Assembly (NCBI GenBank): GCA_035610835.1
Contig: CM069459.1
Location: 23,265,636-23,329,635, forward strand
Origin: Ophiura sarsii
Lineage: Eukaryota; Echinodermata; Ophiuroidea; Amphilepidida; Ophiuridae
Reading direction: 5' to 3'
Length of the DNA: 64,000 nt
The stretch's first letter is position 1. Every line of letters starts with the position of its first letter. Below the pieces are notes generated by a model. It was not told the DNA's origin and made no database searches. It was given only the letters and a program-made list of their open reading frames with translations. The position numbers were made by a program, and so were the translations under genes. Shown one piece after another: positions 1 to 14,000 of the stretch.

Positions 1-4
1 TATA

Positions 5-668
5 CAGGATGAGTCAAAAAGACTGCAATAGTGGAAAGAAGCCATTTTGTTTTCAAAATCAAAATGAATTTTAAAACTTTTTAAACGTTGCAAGAATGAT
101 GTATTTAATCCAAACTTTGTATGAAAAATGAAGTTGATTGCATTTTTCGTTTGTCTTTGGTGACCCTCTTTGCTGCACAACCAAATTTACCTGTTTGTCC
201 ACGAGCACAGTGATTTTCATTTGAAATGGCACACATTGCATTTTCATATTTGAATATCCCGCCAACAAAAAAATGGAAAATGTCAGTTTTTTATTAAAAT
301 TTAGAACATTATACGCTTTCATAGCATGGGTATGATTATAATTGATTATGCTAACTCATATGTAAACAAGAAAGGATGCATCAAATTCCAATAACATCAC
401 AAATGAACTCAAGTTTCCAAATTTAAATGAGAGACACATTTTGCGATTTGATGCATATTTTGGGTATCTCGTGGACAAATGTGTGAAATGGGTGCACTGG
501 TCAAAGGTTCACCAAAGGCAAACGGAAAATGTAATCGACTTCATTTTTTCACACAAAGTTAGGATTAAATACATCATTCTTGCAACGTTTAAAAAGTTTT
601 AAAATTCATTTTTGTTTTGAAAACAAAATGGCTTCTTTCCACTATTGCAGTCTTTTTGACTCACCCTG
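5..668. mobile_element. Long-TIR element, TA-flanked (Tc1/mariner-like MITE)
   Basis: Ends CAGG(A/G)TGAGTCAAAAAGAC in inverted orientation, each flanked by TA. The inverted arms extend about 190 bp (5-190 and 490-668), including the shared blocks TGGAAAGAAGCCATTTTGTT and AACGTTGCAAGAATGATGTA. TA duplication and the CAGGGTG-type end suggest the Tc1/mariner superfamily. No transposase. Confidence 0.85.
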
Positions 669-939
669 TACATAGTAAATATTATTTTATAAATGCTAAA
701 GAGCCAGATGGAGATATGATATTTTGACATACTTAAGGCTCTTTCAATATTCCTATTACCAGTACGAGCGTATATCAGCCGTTTTTGAGAAATATATCAA
801 AATATGAATTTCGGATAACCATCTCAGTGGCAATGTCCTTAACCCTAACAGTAACACCAAAATAACCAGCACATGGCACAATTTAGTGTTGGGGTTATTA
901 TAGACTACATCTGCACTGTCTTTATCAGGGTATGTTCCC

Positions 940-1700
940 ATGTTATCGCGCGATGCAATGATATTGCAATAAATATTAATTATCGTGATGCGATTATGTA
1001 CCCTGCTTCATCGATGTCCCAAAGATAAATTACAGGCCCAAAAATGACCAAAAAGAAAGCTTAATAAAGTTGCGAAACTTACGAAGATGACCTGTGCGGA
1101 TTTTGTTTGTTTGTTGATGCTTCGAACATTGTGACAATACGCTTTGCTTCACTATATGCGTGCTAGAGTCTAAACTTGGGTATCCAGAATTGAGTGCAAT
1201 GTGAAGATCCTTATATTCTTGGCATGATATTTTCGCCAAGTTACGCTATTGCGGTAAATTTTGGTTTGGTACCACCAATATTGTTCAGAGATCACACACA
1301 CGTTATTATAGACTGAGATTCTCTGTGTGCCCTCTTGTTTGCTATCGTGGAAAGCTGCATACAGCGATAGAGATCGTGCTGTAATACTGAAGACTGGGGA
1401 TGGATTCTTTGGAAACCATTTTGTTAATTTTGTACCGTATGATTAGTGACATTTTGACAGACAATACAAACAAAAATTGTTGTTGTTATTAACGACACTT
1501 TCCTTTACATACATTATTATATAGTTCTAACCAGGAAAGTAGGTGCCAATTTATTTGATTTTGAGCATGAAATTTGCAAAATTATCGATATGGCGATAAA
1601 TCTATCAGCAATATCGTGACATGAAAAACACTGGCGATGCCCACCCGCTAGTATGAGATTTTGGCCCGATAGCATGGTCCAGGACCATTACAGTTAAGAA
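940..1700. repeat. Dispersed repeat shared with 12.48-12.6 kb
   Basis: The block around 1580-1690 (ATATCG(C/T)GACATGAAAAA, GATGCCCACCC and GGTCCAGGACCAT) recurs at 12484-12600. The flanking 940-1570 stretch is AT-rich and shows no gene. Confidence 0.5.
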
Positions 1701-1856
1701 TTTTGACACCGTAGAAATGATATTTGCAAAAAAGAATTTATCAAACAAACAAGGTAAACTTCAAAGTGGATATCCTACTAGCTTTATGATATTTACGGAA
1801 TAAGTGCAATGTATGTTTATCATAGCTTTATTCCGTTTATGGTCCTGGACCATGTT
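1678..1856. repeat. Palindromic GGTCC-AGGACC end pair
   Basis: ATGGTCCAGGACCAT at 1674-1688 and its inverted partner ATGGTCCTGGACCATG at 1839-1854 bound a 150-bp AT-rich core. It may be a small hairpin element. Confidence 0.4.
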
Positions 1857-1927
1857 ATCCGTCCAAAAATCTCACAAAATCTGCCCACCCACCCACCCTT
1901 ACGGAACACACAAGATAAGTTTCTCAC

Positions 1928-2099
1928 CTAGTAGTCACCCGTATCTGGTGATTAAACTTGCCATCTCTAGAGTCTATATATGAGCCACCACGCAGCACAT
2001 ACTTAGTGTAAGGATCCGCATCAGCAACAGCACCACCGGGACCGGCATCAAATTTAGTGCTTGTCCACTCCCATGTATTACCAATCATATCGTATAATC
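1928..2099 (-). CDS. SUMF2: SUMF2 exon 8: pseudo-active-site region
   Basis: Acceptor CCAACAG, donor GTGAGA. Encodes [20 protein letters not shown], then [20 protein letters not shown] and VTT. SUMF1 carries its two catalytic cysteines just after the GGS(Y/W) motif; this exon has none there, as in SUMF2. It leaves in phase 2, so one more coding exon is required. Confidence 0.95.
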
Positions 2100-5000
2100 C
2101 TGTTGGTAAGATATTAGAAACGTTTAATGTTACATTACATCATTGGCATGTCACTCAATGAATATGTTGAGATAAAAATATTCCCGGTGGAATTTAGATT
2201 TACCAGGCTGAGGATTGCCACCGCCGAGTCAGAAATTTGAGAGCTCGATAACCAACCAACAGTGCTAATCTAAACCCACCGATTCAAATTGGGGCCCTCG
2301 TCTCCCCCCCCCCCCCCCCACACACACACACACATAAAAAAATTAACTTCAATCTTTTAGCCAGGTAGTAGGAGCTGTTCTTCCGGGGCAAAGCCGTCAG
2401 TGACACCCTGGAAGATACGCTACTGACCAAGCTAGAAGTTATTCCTACATAAACCATTCTGCTTTGTTATGAGTTCACCATAATTACTTGAACCATATAA
2501 ACTTTCACAAAAATTACTTCTCCCTCCTGTCTGTCATATTCATTTCAAAAGTCCATAACTAATCAGTTGCTAATCACCTTTGAGTTTATTATAGCCTATC
2601 AATAATATACATGTCAAGGGCTCCGAAACACCAAGGCCTCATCTCCATTTTTTTCAAAAATGAGATTTTGGTATCAACATTTTCAGAAAGAAATTCTCTT
2701 TCCAGTAACACACAGCCTTATCTCCATAACACCCCTTTCAAATTTATAAGCCAGTATCACAAGGCCTCATCTCCATCTCCCCAAACAGTAGTTCCATTGT
2801 ATTTTCATTATGTCATGCAAGCCTCAAGTCCACTATCTACTCAAATGTGTCCACGTCAGAAAGCCTTTTCTCCATAAGTCAAGTAATTTTGTGAATTGTT
2901 GGCAATTCTAATATATTTAGCACTACTGACTCCTCAATACAAAAATGAAATTATAGGAGCTTTTCACTGACTGGTTCCGTTATACCATCTGATAAGGTCG
3001 ATTTACCCAAAACCAGGATTTGGCCCATTCTGACATGTGATTCCTACAAAACTCTTAATAAGGTGTATATAATTGAATTTACAAGAAAAAAAGGGTATTT
3101 TCCCTCCAAAAATCTGCCAATTTGTATGTGTTTATGCATTCAAAGTGGGGGAGAGAAACATGCACAATTTGCGAATTTTGGCTTCAGAGGCAATACACGT
3201 TTAGGGGGTATTTGGAAAATCTTTGGTCATGCAGTACGATGAAAATATGGACTAACCCATCGATTCTCACACAACAGTCTGGCAACCAAAACAAAATATC
3301 CATCTTTTATTCTCTTTCTAATGCATCATAATTATATCACATTCCAAAATTATTTTGTCATGTAAAGTGACAGCAATCTTACCCATTATTAAAATAAACG
3401 AATCCAGACTTTTTTCTTCACGGTGCGGTGCTTTCGAGCGCTTTGAAGTGAATGCAAAATGCCAGAAAGCATGCGATTGCGCCTGATGTCGGAATTGACA
3501 TCCATTAGGGCCTAATATATGGCAGCAAAAAATGAGAATCGTCCAATCAAATGCTATATTTTTGATGATTTACATATTAAGCCACTCCCACTGCATTGAC
3601 TGGGCCCTATCCCAACTGTTGACAATTCTGACATACCATAATCATTTTGCGATGGGTAAGCATCTACAGGCGCAAGACCATGATGTCCGTCACGTTTTGT
3701 GTTCTTCTTTGGAAATTTACCCTGCAAGAAACAAATAATGTTATCAATATTTGTTATTATAATAATAACATGTTTAATTTTATTTTTTGACACCAGAATA
3801 TATCAAGTTGCTAAATAATTCTTAACACTTTCCACACGGCAGAGGCGTCTGCAGACGACATTCCAAAATGTTTCAAAAAATGTCAACATTATTGAATTTC
3901 ATTACCATATTTAGAATTACCATGATAAATGCATTAAAATAAGTACAAACATGCTTAATATTTGGTTCAGTAATCCTTGAGATAGATCTTGAAAGTTGTC
4001 TGGAATAAATAAAAAAATACAAATGATTTTTTTCTTCCCATTTCCAGATTTGTATGGCCTTATTTCCGGAATTCCAAAAAATTTCTGGAAGTATTGCATC
4101 CCTGAGTATAAACGTCAACTTATTATATAAATACAACTTACCTGCCATGAATTAAACCTTTTCTTCTCCAATTTATTACCCCAGGGGTATGTTTTTTCTG
4201 AAATGGATATAATAATAGTATTACTCGATAAAGGCCACAAATAAACCTAACTCTGTGCAATGGGCTAACGGACCTCTCAGGTACGTAGCGTCCGTCGGTC
4301 GGGGCGTTTTGTTTGTTTGTTTTTCTCCAAAAGATATTGGGAAATGGGCCTCCAAGTCTGAAATTTGAGAGAGAGGGGGAGAGGAGTGGGAGTGAAGTTG
4401 GTGGTGTCCCCAAAATTGGCGAATGCGCAAAAAGTGTATTGTTTTATTTTCCTTATTTTTAAGGCAATATTCAAATATTTCAAGCATTTTACAAAATGTT
4501 AAAATTTTCTTTAAAAAGAAAAAAAGAAATTGGGGGAAATTCCACACAAAATGGGTCGGTAGGGCCCAAGAACAGGTGTTTTTTCATGGCCAAGTACTGG
4601 GTTTCTTAGAGGTTAATAAACCTTTTTAAAATGTCATGCCTAAGAACAAAAACATCACAATGGACAACATAAAACTTACAGCCGTGCTGTAGTATACAAA
4701 TACAACATGGTATCGAGAGAAATAGTGTGAATTACTGGTCCTGAGGTGTTGGGTGATTGTGTCTTCTTCCCAACGGATAACCAAGTTAACCCTAACTCCC
4801 CTCAGTACTCCAAAATACTACGTCCAAGCCTATCTCCAAGAGCATGTGCGAACGGTTTTTCGATGACGTAATCAACCGAGCCTATAGTGAGCACAGTATT
4901 CTGCACGAACGAGTACCTAAGTGTCTTAGCTTGCCTATCGGGGATTTTTTTTGGAGGGATTTTGGTCTGGATCGTTCAATCCCAGGTTTGGAAGCGGCAA

Positions 5001-8000
5001 TTTATTTAATTATTTCTCTTAAAATACCGGTTTGGATTAGGGTTAATTTCATTTTTTGTTGTTAAGAAATCTCTCAATGTCGCTACCTCTTGTTTAATCT
5101 TACCTTTTAATCCACCTCTTGCGGCAGATTCCCATTCTTTCTCCGTTGGTAATCTTAGCCCTTTCCACTGGCAGTACGCCTTTGCATCCATAAAGCTTAT
5201 GTGTATGGCTGGGTAATTGAGGCGGTTTTCTATGCTGGATCCCTTTCCTTCAGGCTACAACAATTGATAAAGTATGCCCAATAATAATATAAGGGGTCGT
5301 CCATAATTTTCGCCATTTTCAGTTACGTACAAAGCGTACGTAAGAGGGGGGAGGGGGTCGAAATATACCCCAACCGTACGTAACTTAAATGGCGATCTTG
5401 AGAGGCGGGATTTTTTTTTTAAAGTACAAAATAAAATAAAATTTCGCCATTTATTGCGTACGTAACTCGAGGGGGGGAGGGGGTAAAAAGTTACGTACGC
5501 TCTGTACGTAAGTGAAAATGGCGATAATTTTGGACGACCCCTAATAAATCCAGGTAATTAATGCCCATTCACACGATCAACATGACATATCACAAATCAT
5601 GTTTACCAATCCAGATTGCAGATTGTTCACCTGGAAGTTCCAAATAATTTACCTCCCATTGCAAAGGGGAAAGTTTACTGTAGAGGTCAATGGGGAAAAG
5701 GTCAAAACGGGTTGCAAGTCCCTTATCCTATAAATTCTGTTACCCCCTGTACTTGTGCATATCCTGCCATATGGCACGAAATGCATAGTCCAACAGCGGG
5801 TGCTATATCTATTATTTGATAAGCACACATGTGGGTTATGGATTACTGTACCATATTACGTATTCTCTGGACATTATTATCTATGGATTACTGTAGTTAT
5901 GTAGGGGTTTCTGATAAACAGTTAATGTGGAAGAAATGAGAAGGGGTGATGGTGGGTTGAAAAAATGGTAAAGGGAAGACATGCGTCCTCAAATCACCTG
6001 CAAAACTGGGCCAAAATAGCACTAATTTCATGCACTAATATTATCATAAATTTAGTAAATTTAGAGATTTTTTAATACTTGTTTTTTCTTTTGCAATAAC
6101 TAGGCATCACAAATCAAATGTTTTGCTTATGTTTGGGTGCTTATTTGATAGCTTAAAGCAATGAACCATTGTATTTTGTTGTGCCAATTTCCCCCCAACA
6201 TTCATTAATATTCATGCGCCTAATTGCCATAATATTAAAATTGTTGAATAAATTAAACAATCAACTCAAAGGTTGAACATATATTTTTATGATGATATGA
6301 TATAAAGGCATAATTGTGATACATAACAGAAAAGAAGAACTAGTGATATTTTACTGCAAATAGTCAAAAATGGGTAATAGAATAATAATGTCTTGAATTT
6401 TCAGTATTTCATAAAATGTGATCATCTTACACATATTCATAGCATAAAATATTTATAAGCAAAACTGTAATTGGTCATCAAAATGATTATATCATGTTAT
6501 TGACCAATGGGAATTATTGTACGAAAGACAGGTAGAGCCCAGGGGGTTAAAAAGGAAAATGTATGTTTTCATTTCATGCAAAGTCATATCTATGCTGGTT
6601 CCCTGCACCCTGGATCCCCGGCCCAACTTATCCATAGGTGCAGGTACGGGCAAATCCATTGCCGGCCGTAACCGTAAGTTCAACACATTGCATTGTCGCT
6701 CTGTTATGGCATAAGGTAAATAACGATCAACACACTGTAGCTGAGATACCGCATCGAACGCTGAACTTGTATTGTCGCGCTGCCATAGCTACGGCGCGAT
6801 GGGGAACGCGCTATATGACATGCGTGTATGTGCGTGTGAAGTCCGGCGCTGTGTTTAACGCAGATACACGTGTTGTTTGTGCCAATCAGCAAACTTGTTA
6901 TCATTCTAAGCGTGACGCTGGCTTGATCTAATTTATTTGTGGATCTGTTTTTGGTCAATCATGAATTTTTATGCCAGCAAATCAGATTTGAGTGGAAATC
7001 GGCGCGTACCTGCATCTATGGATAAGTTGTGTGGAGCCCATTGATGCAGGGAACCAGCATAAGTCATATCTTGTAGGCTTCAATATGACATCTTTCTTAA
7101 TAGAATTGTTAAATGCATTTAGATTTTAAGTGAAATATGGGTAGAATTTTTTTTCTTTTTTTTCTTTTCATGTTTAGTTTAATGAATATCTTCAAATTCA
7201 TGCTGCCGACATACGCCCCTTTTGATGTGATAAGTATCCTTAGGTTCAGGCTTAGCAATGCTAACTAAACATTGTGAGTGTGTCTCCTTAGTGTGTTTTC
7301 TTACCTGCCTCCAGTAAGCTCTCGATACTGGAATCCACCACGGTGCACCCTGAAAAAACAAGATATTAATTAAAACAAAATGGATAAATGACTTAACTTA
7401 TGAAATGTCCTTAAAGGGGCATTGAGAGATACATATGGGAGTGTGCCCTCAATTATCCTGGAAATAAGTTTTTTGCATCTAAGTAATACTTTGGCATATA
7501 CTAACTACCATCTGAAACAGTTTACCAACATTCGCCGTTTATCATATAAAATTTCATGATTTTCTTAGTTTCGATATAATCATATCGAAACTAGGTGCTG
7601 AATTTGAAAGTTATGCTATCGTTTTACGTGCGGACTTTCGCGGCAAATCTCAACCCGGAAGTGCCGTTATTTGCTTATTTGGCATATGGGCTATGTTGAT
7701 GATTATCTTTACGTTACTTGCTCATTTAGTATATCGATACATCTCTCAATGCCCTTTAAGCATTGTACCAGTGTCTTAGCTAAGCATAAAGTGTGTATAA
7801 AAGTTATAATTTGGGCGACTGTTGAATCCAATACATTAATGGAAACGATGCTGGACTTTAAAAATGTTCACAATGGAATAAAGTGTAACACTGTTTAACA
7901 CTTTCCACGCGGCAGGCGTCTGCAGACGACATTCCAAAATGTCACAAAATGTTTAAAAAATGTCAAAATTATTGCATTTCGTCACCATATTCAGAATCAC

Positions 8001-11000
8001 CATGAGAAATAAGTACAAACATACTTATTATTGATTCAGTAATCCTTGCGATAGACTTTGAAAGTTGGGAAAGGTTTCTGAAAAATCTGCTTTGTATGTG
8101 GTGAAACTAATAGGCGCGTGGAAAGTGTTAAGCAAGACGATGTATTCAGCAGTAACGCCCTCCTTATTTTGCTGTCATATTAAAATACTTTGTATTTTGT
8201 TGATCGAAAAACCTAATGCAATTATTTCAATTCTCAAAATATGTGGCCCGTCACATCAAAATGGACAGGTTGGAGGCCCAAGTCACAATTCCAAGTTATT
8301 GGTATGAATTGAAAGAGTACATTTTAAGCTTTGAAATGATACCATATTGAGGGTAATAGGACTTTTTAATCACAAGATATGAATTGAAGAAGCATATTTT
8401 GTTTTATATATTGGCCTCTATCTCATTACTGTGTTTGCCGACAACGTGTCCTTTTTGACGTGACTGGTCACATATTATAAGATTATAATACTATTATACT
8501 ATATTTTACAAATTGAATTTCAGATGATGCACGTGGTATAAAACTACAGATTAGAGGCAGAAAGCTATATCTACAATGGTTGCCATGTTTAATTAAGATT
8601 TTTACCAGGGTACACCAGGCATATGCTACAAAAAATATGTAACACATTGCAGCTATCAAAGCTAGTTCTCAGAGCTAGTTTGATAAATCTCAATTGCTTT
8701 TCATAAACACTATCTCAACACTTTCCACGCGGCTAAACAGATTTTCCAGAAACCTTTTTCAATTTTCAAAGCCTATCTCATCAATTACTGAACCAATACT
8801 AGGAATGTTTGTACTTACTTATTTCAATGCATTTCTTATGGTGATTCCAAATATGGTAATGAAACTGAATTACTTTGACATTTTTGAAACATTTGGCGAA
8901 ATTTTGAAATGTCGTCTACAGACGCCTGCCACATGGAAAGTGTTAAATATCACACCTGGCAGCCTTTAGAGAAAGATCTTTTCTGGCTCCAAGCTCCATT
9001 TGAATACATAAAATGAGATGAGGGGCTTATCAACTCAACAGGATTTCCGACCAGTTAATCTCATCCATGACCACTCTCTACATCCGGCCGTCCTCAGTAC
9101 AAAAAGTCAGTGATGAGAACTGACGTCTAATAGTCTGACGAAGTGTTCAGCTTAGCATGAAATGAAACTGTCACAAGTGAGATTAATATATTTCAAAATT
9201 ATTATACATAAATCAATTTGAATTTGTTAAAAGTTTTTGTATATTAATTATTATCTAAAAATACCTGTATCCTATCTGGTATTTCATCTTTCAACTCTTC
9301 CGGAACAAAATCGTCAAACACAAAACTCCACTGGAACTTCTCTGCATCCGTCTTGAATTTCTTAGCTCTCACAAATTCTCTAGAGGTTAAAAGAATAAAT
9401 GAATGAACAAATCATTTAGTTTATGATAAGATTCTAAGATTGGTTTTTTTTTCAATGAAGGTTTGTTACCTGTTTTTTAAAAGTCTTCATTAAATGCATG
9501 TAGCTAGGGGAGAAGGAATACTTTTTTACAATCCTGTAGAAATTTTACTTTTTTTCAAGTCTTGTTGAAATATTATACTCGTATAGCAGTCAGCTGTAGA
9601 AAGGGGCCCCGTTTCAATTGAGGGCGCTCTAAAACGATGGGTGTACATAACCAAGGTAACGCACACCCATCAATTTGCGCAATGATTGAATTTTCGCCTT
9701 TTACCCCCAATTATCTGCATAAAAAGTAACTATTCATCAAGTTGAGGGCAGCATAAGGTACCAGAACTCCTTGCGACATCCAGTTCAATGATTCAATTTA
9801 ACCTTTGACCCAACATCACATGACACAAGCTAAAAATATGTCTGTTTTGACCGGTTTGCTGCGATGAGACCACCATTTTTTAGACGAGATTACACCATTT
9901 TATAGAATTCTTAGGGTAAGTGTGATCATTTTTACATTAAATATAATCCCTATAGTATTCAGAAGAGATGCCTTTGTAACGGTTATCTCTGTGATAAGAC
10001 ATTTATTTTGTTGTTTAAAATCGGCAAAATCAGCTTTTTATGAATTTTGAAAATTACTGTGACGTGAGGCCTAACCCTTGAAAACGCAGTCCTGTTCCCA
10101 AGCCCGCCCTCTATTGAAAAGTGTTTTTTCTTTGTATTTCGGCGGGCGACGGACTTCCATTACTTGATGAATTGCCGTGTAAAAAAATGACAGCAGTTTG
10201 TCACTAAATAGAGCGCCCTCAATTGAAACAGGGCCCCATTCTACTACAGCTGACTGTTTAGGGGGTCAAATACCTCATTTTATGGTGAATTTGGCGTAGA
10301 GGAAATAAGCGTTTAGGGGTGTTTGGAAATTCTTTTGGTCACGCATGCTTACAGCATGATAGTTGCCCCCCACCCCTTCCCGGGTAAACTGTTGATAAGT
10401 GTTACCTGAATGCATAGCTGGTGACGGGATACTTGTTAATCTTGAACGGTTTGACAGTGACTTTCCTGGGCGGCCCCTCACCGTCCTTGGCATTGTCCGC
10501 ATCTGTGCCCATCATAAAATCACCGCCTGAGATGTCTACCATCTCATTGTATATGTCATAATCTGTTAAATGAAACAAAAAGTTCCTGTTCATATTAAAG
10601 GGGCATTAAGAGATGTGGTGGAGGCAGCGCCCTCAATTACAAAAATATATGATAAAAACTGGGATTTGAATATTTTTACAATTGTATTACATACATGAAC
10701 TTACACCTATAATGATTAAGAAAAATCAGCCCTCTTTGTACAACAAAACGTTGATTCAAAAATGCTGATCTCCGCTAGATCAGCATATTACGTCATCCAG
10801 TATCCCCCTGCAGCACGCGTGATGAATATCCCGAACCATATTTGCATAGAGGGCGTTTTTCAATAAATAGCGATGGTATTGTTTTAATCAAGTTTTGCTG
10901 TATTTTTGTTAGTAGAAACAACAATAATGGCAATTTTAAATGTCCATCTTGAATTCTGAAGTAAATAAAAAATGTCAACACCACTTAATGTCCCTTTAAA

Positions 11001-14000
11001 TCTGCTCGACTGGACATACTGTTATTATAATTCACCAGTGATTTGGGTTGGGAGGATGTTTTATTATGCTAAAGCAAAAGTACTTTGGTTCACAAACCAC
11101 AAAGTTGGCTATCTTGTTTTGTTGAGTGATACCATAAGATTGGGATAGGAAAAATGAGCAACAGCGCAAAAGCGTACAAAAAACACTTTTTGCATAAAAA
11201 GCACCATTTTCATACTACAGCACATTTTTTCAAAAGTTGTCTATGTCTATTTACCAACAATGAAAGTGCTTATTCTATAACTTGTTTAGTTAGAATTTAG
11301 TTTTTAAAAATACTACAAGTCATGACTTGCAAATCCCCCTGGCTGGGAGATTCCCCTAAATGGGGTCAAAGGTCACACAGCCCTCATTAGAGGTCAATCT
11401 GTGTACATCCCACGAGTATCTCAAGCCCCCTTACTCAAAGAGTATTGTTACCAAGTTTGGTTGAGATTGACATCTGACTTTTCATATGAGAACACTGAAC
11501 AGGCCGAACCTAACCAAAAAGGCTAACCAAAAGGAAACACAGGTACGGACACACCCCATGCACGGACGCACACACATGATATGATGACAATCCCCCTCCG
11601 GATTTTAGCCAGGGATAGTATGAAAAATGATGGTTTTGACAATTAAATAAGATATGTGTAAACATCGAAAAGTGCAACATAAACGCGCATTTTGGTTTAT
11701 TTTTAATGCATATGGCATGTTGTGCAAAAAAACATATTTTGCCCCAAAACACACTTTTCCAAAATCAGGTAGCACATTTATTGCTTTTAAAAGCACTTAC
11801 CCTATCCCTACCATAGTGTATTATTGCTGAAGTTGTCTTGAACTCTATCCTTTACAGGGACACCTGTGTGTAGATAGGGCAGAGATCAAGATAATCTGAG
11901 AGTCTGCGATATAGGTCAATTTGTCTATGAACCAAGAAATTGATAAATGCACTAATCTTGATAAGTGCAACCTGGCCCTAACCAGCAATTCCCACTGTGT
12001 TATTGTGTCCGCATGTTTGTAAGTGCATTATGTGTAAAATAATTTGTTTAGGAAAGTACTTAAAACAAAGTAATAAATTCGCATATTTTATGCCCAAAAT
12101 TGTATCACGTTATAAGAAGCCCCTGTCCTAATTTCCCCAAAGTTTGGTACCTGTAAGCCTTCCTGTTTTCCTTAATTAAAAAGAGTTTACAAGGCATGTA
12201 CAAAAAGTATTATGCAAATTGCATCAAATACATAAATTTGTTCTCTCGTCATCTTGTTTTTTTCTCTGGACGCCGGACAGACATAAAAAATGTGTACATA
12301 TGGTCTCATCCTGATATATCAGCCGAGACAACAACTTAAGCATAAAATTATGTTTATAAAATTGTTTATTATGTGGGAATTGAATGATACTATAACACAT
12401 TTTTTTATTCATCAAAATTGTGACAGTATAGACAATTATTCCCGATTAGCCTTCCGTCAGGATTGGTAATCGCTACCCTCAAAACATATCGCGATATTAT
12501 TGATATTGCGACATATTTAGCAGCAATATCGCGACATGAAAAATTGTGGTGATGCCCACCCTTAAATAAGGTTGAACCTTGTCCAGGACCATGTCACAAT
12601 GACCTTATTTCCGGTGTCACCATTTATTATGTACATTTCATGTAATTTGGCCTTAGACTTAGAGCCACGACTGTGAAATATTAATAAAATCAATCATCAA
12701 TCATAATGTCCTCTATCGTATAGAGCTATCATCGTGTCAGGGAAAGCGTTTACAGAAGCCAAGATACCAACCTACATATGGTTGGGTCTCACGATCACAT
12801 AAAGCATGGAGAGTGCATGGGAACCAATTTAATTTTTTTACAATGCCTTACCTTAAAATCCTCCTTTTTGTGATCTAATTGACATTTTTTGTCCCAAAAT
12901 TGTCCTTTAGTTGTTCCCTATTCATGAATGATGCAAGGAAAAATGTTCAGGTAGGTCACCTTAAATGGCGAAACTTCACACAAAATTAAGGTCTAGTGGA
13001 CTAAACACCAACATCTAATTTTGTGGGTAATACGAATATGGTTCAACTCGACGTTTGGTTTAGTCGACCGTTACGTACCCGTCCAGTTGGTCTGTCTGTC
13101 GAGTCGGTCAACCATCAAGTACGTAACGGTCGACTTGACTGAAGGTCGAGTTAACCGGGTATCATGTTGACCTTTGAAAGGTCAAACGCAATTTCGCCGT
13201 AATTTATTTTAGGGCTGGACGTTGAAGAATCCGGGGGGGGGGGGGGGGGGGGGGGGGGTGGTGCTCAGTGGTCATTACAAGAGGGGTATCATGCATGTCC
13301 AAGAAATCACGTAATTAGGGTAGTTTTGCAAGCTGGGGCACGTTACGTGAATAATAGGTAGCAAAACTAGTACTTTTTACATCATTGGCTTTCTTAGGGT
13401 TCTTCTTCGCTCCATGAGGATTATAAATAGCCATGATACATTTGCGAGATATATTTCTCAAATTGTATCCGTGCAAGTGATCTAATAAATATCAGCTCGG
13501 CATTTGTTTCATAATACTTTTAGCTTATTAGGGAAGGAAAAAAGGGTTAGAAATGTGTCATACGCAGTAAGAGGTTTAAACTATACAAATTACTTGCATA
13601 AGGCCAAGGGTATCAAAATATTTTGAGTACTTGTTTAGGGTATCAAAATATTTTGAGTACTTGCTTAGGGTATTGGAAATACTGATACTACTTGCTTAGG
13701 GTATGTAAAATACCGTGCCATACTTGTATAGGGGTGCTTTTTCACATTAACATGATTACGTATTTAGGGTACTTTTTGAAAGTCCTTGGACGCGCATGAT
13801 ACCCCCCTTGTAATGACCACTGAGCACCTAGTCGCAGTAACATGTGTCTCAGGACTTATAGTAATCATGTAATCAGTAGTTGATAATGTCCAGGTGTTAA
13901 TGATATTGATAGATGAGATTCGCAGGTCCTATGTAATTTATACTTAGATGTTACTAGGACTACTGAGCACTAGTACAACAAATCATACTTAGAGATATTT

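Noticed and set aside
1..1927. Terminal SUMF2 exon within the window
   Set aside because: Scanning the minus strand found no frame resembling the expected GNTPDS..NLGFRC end.
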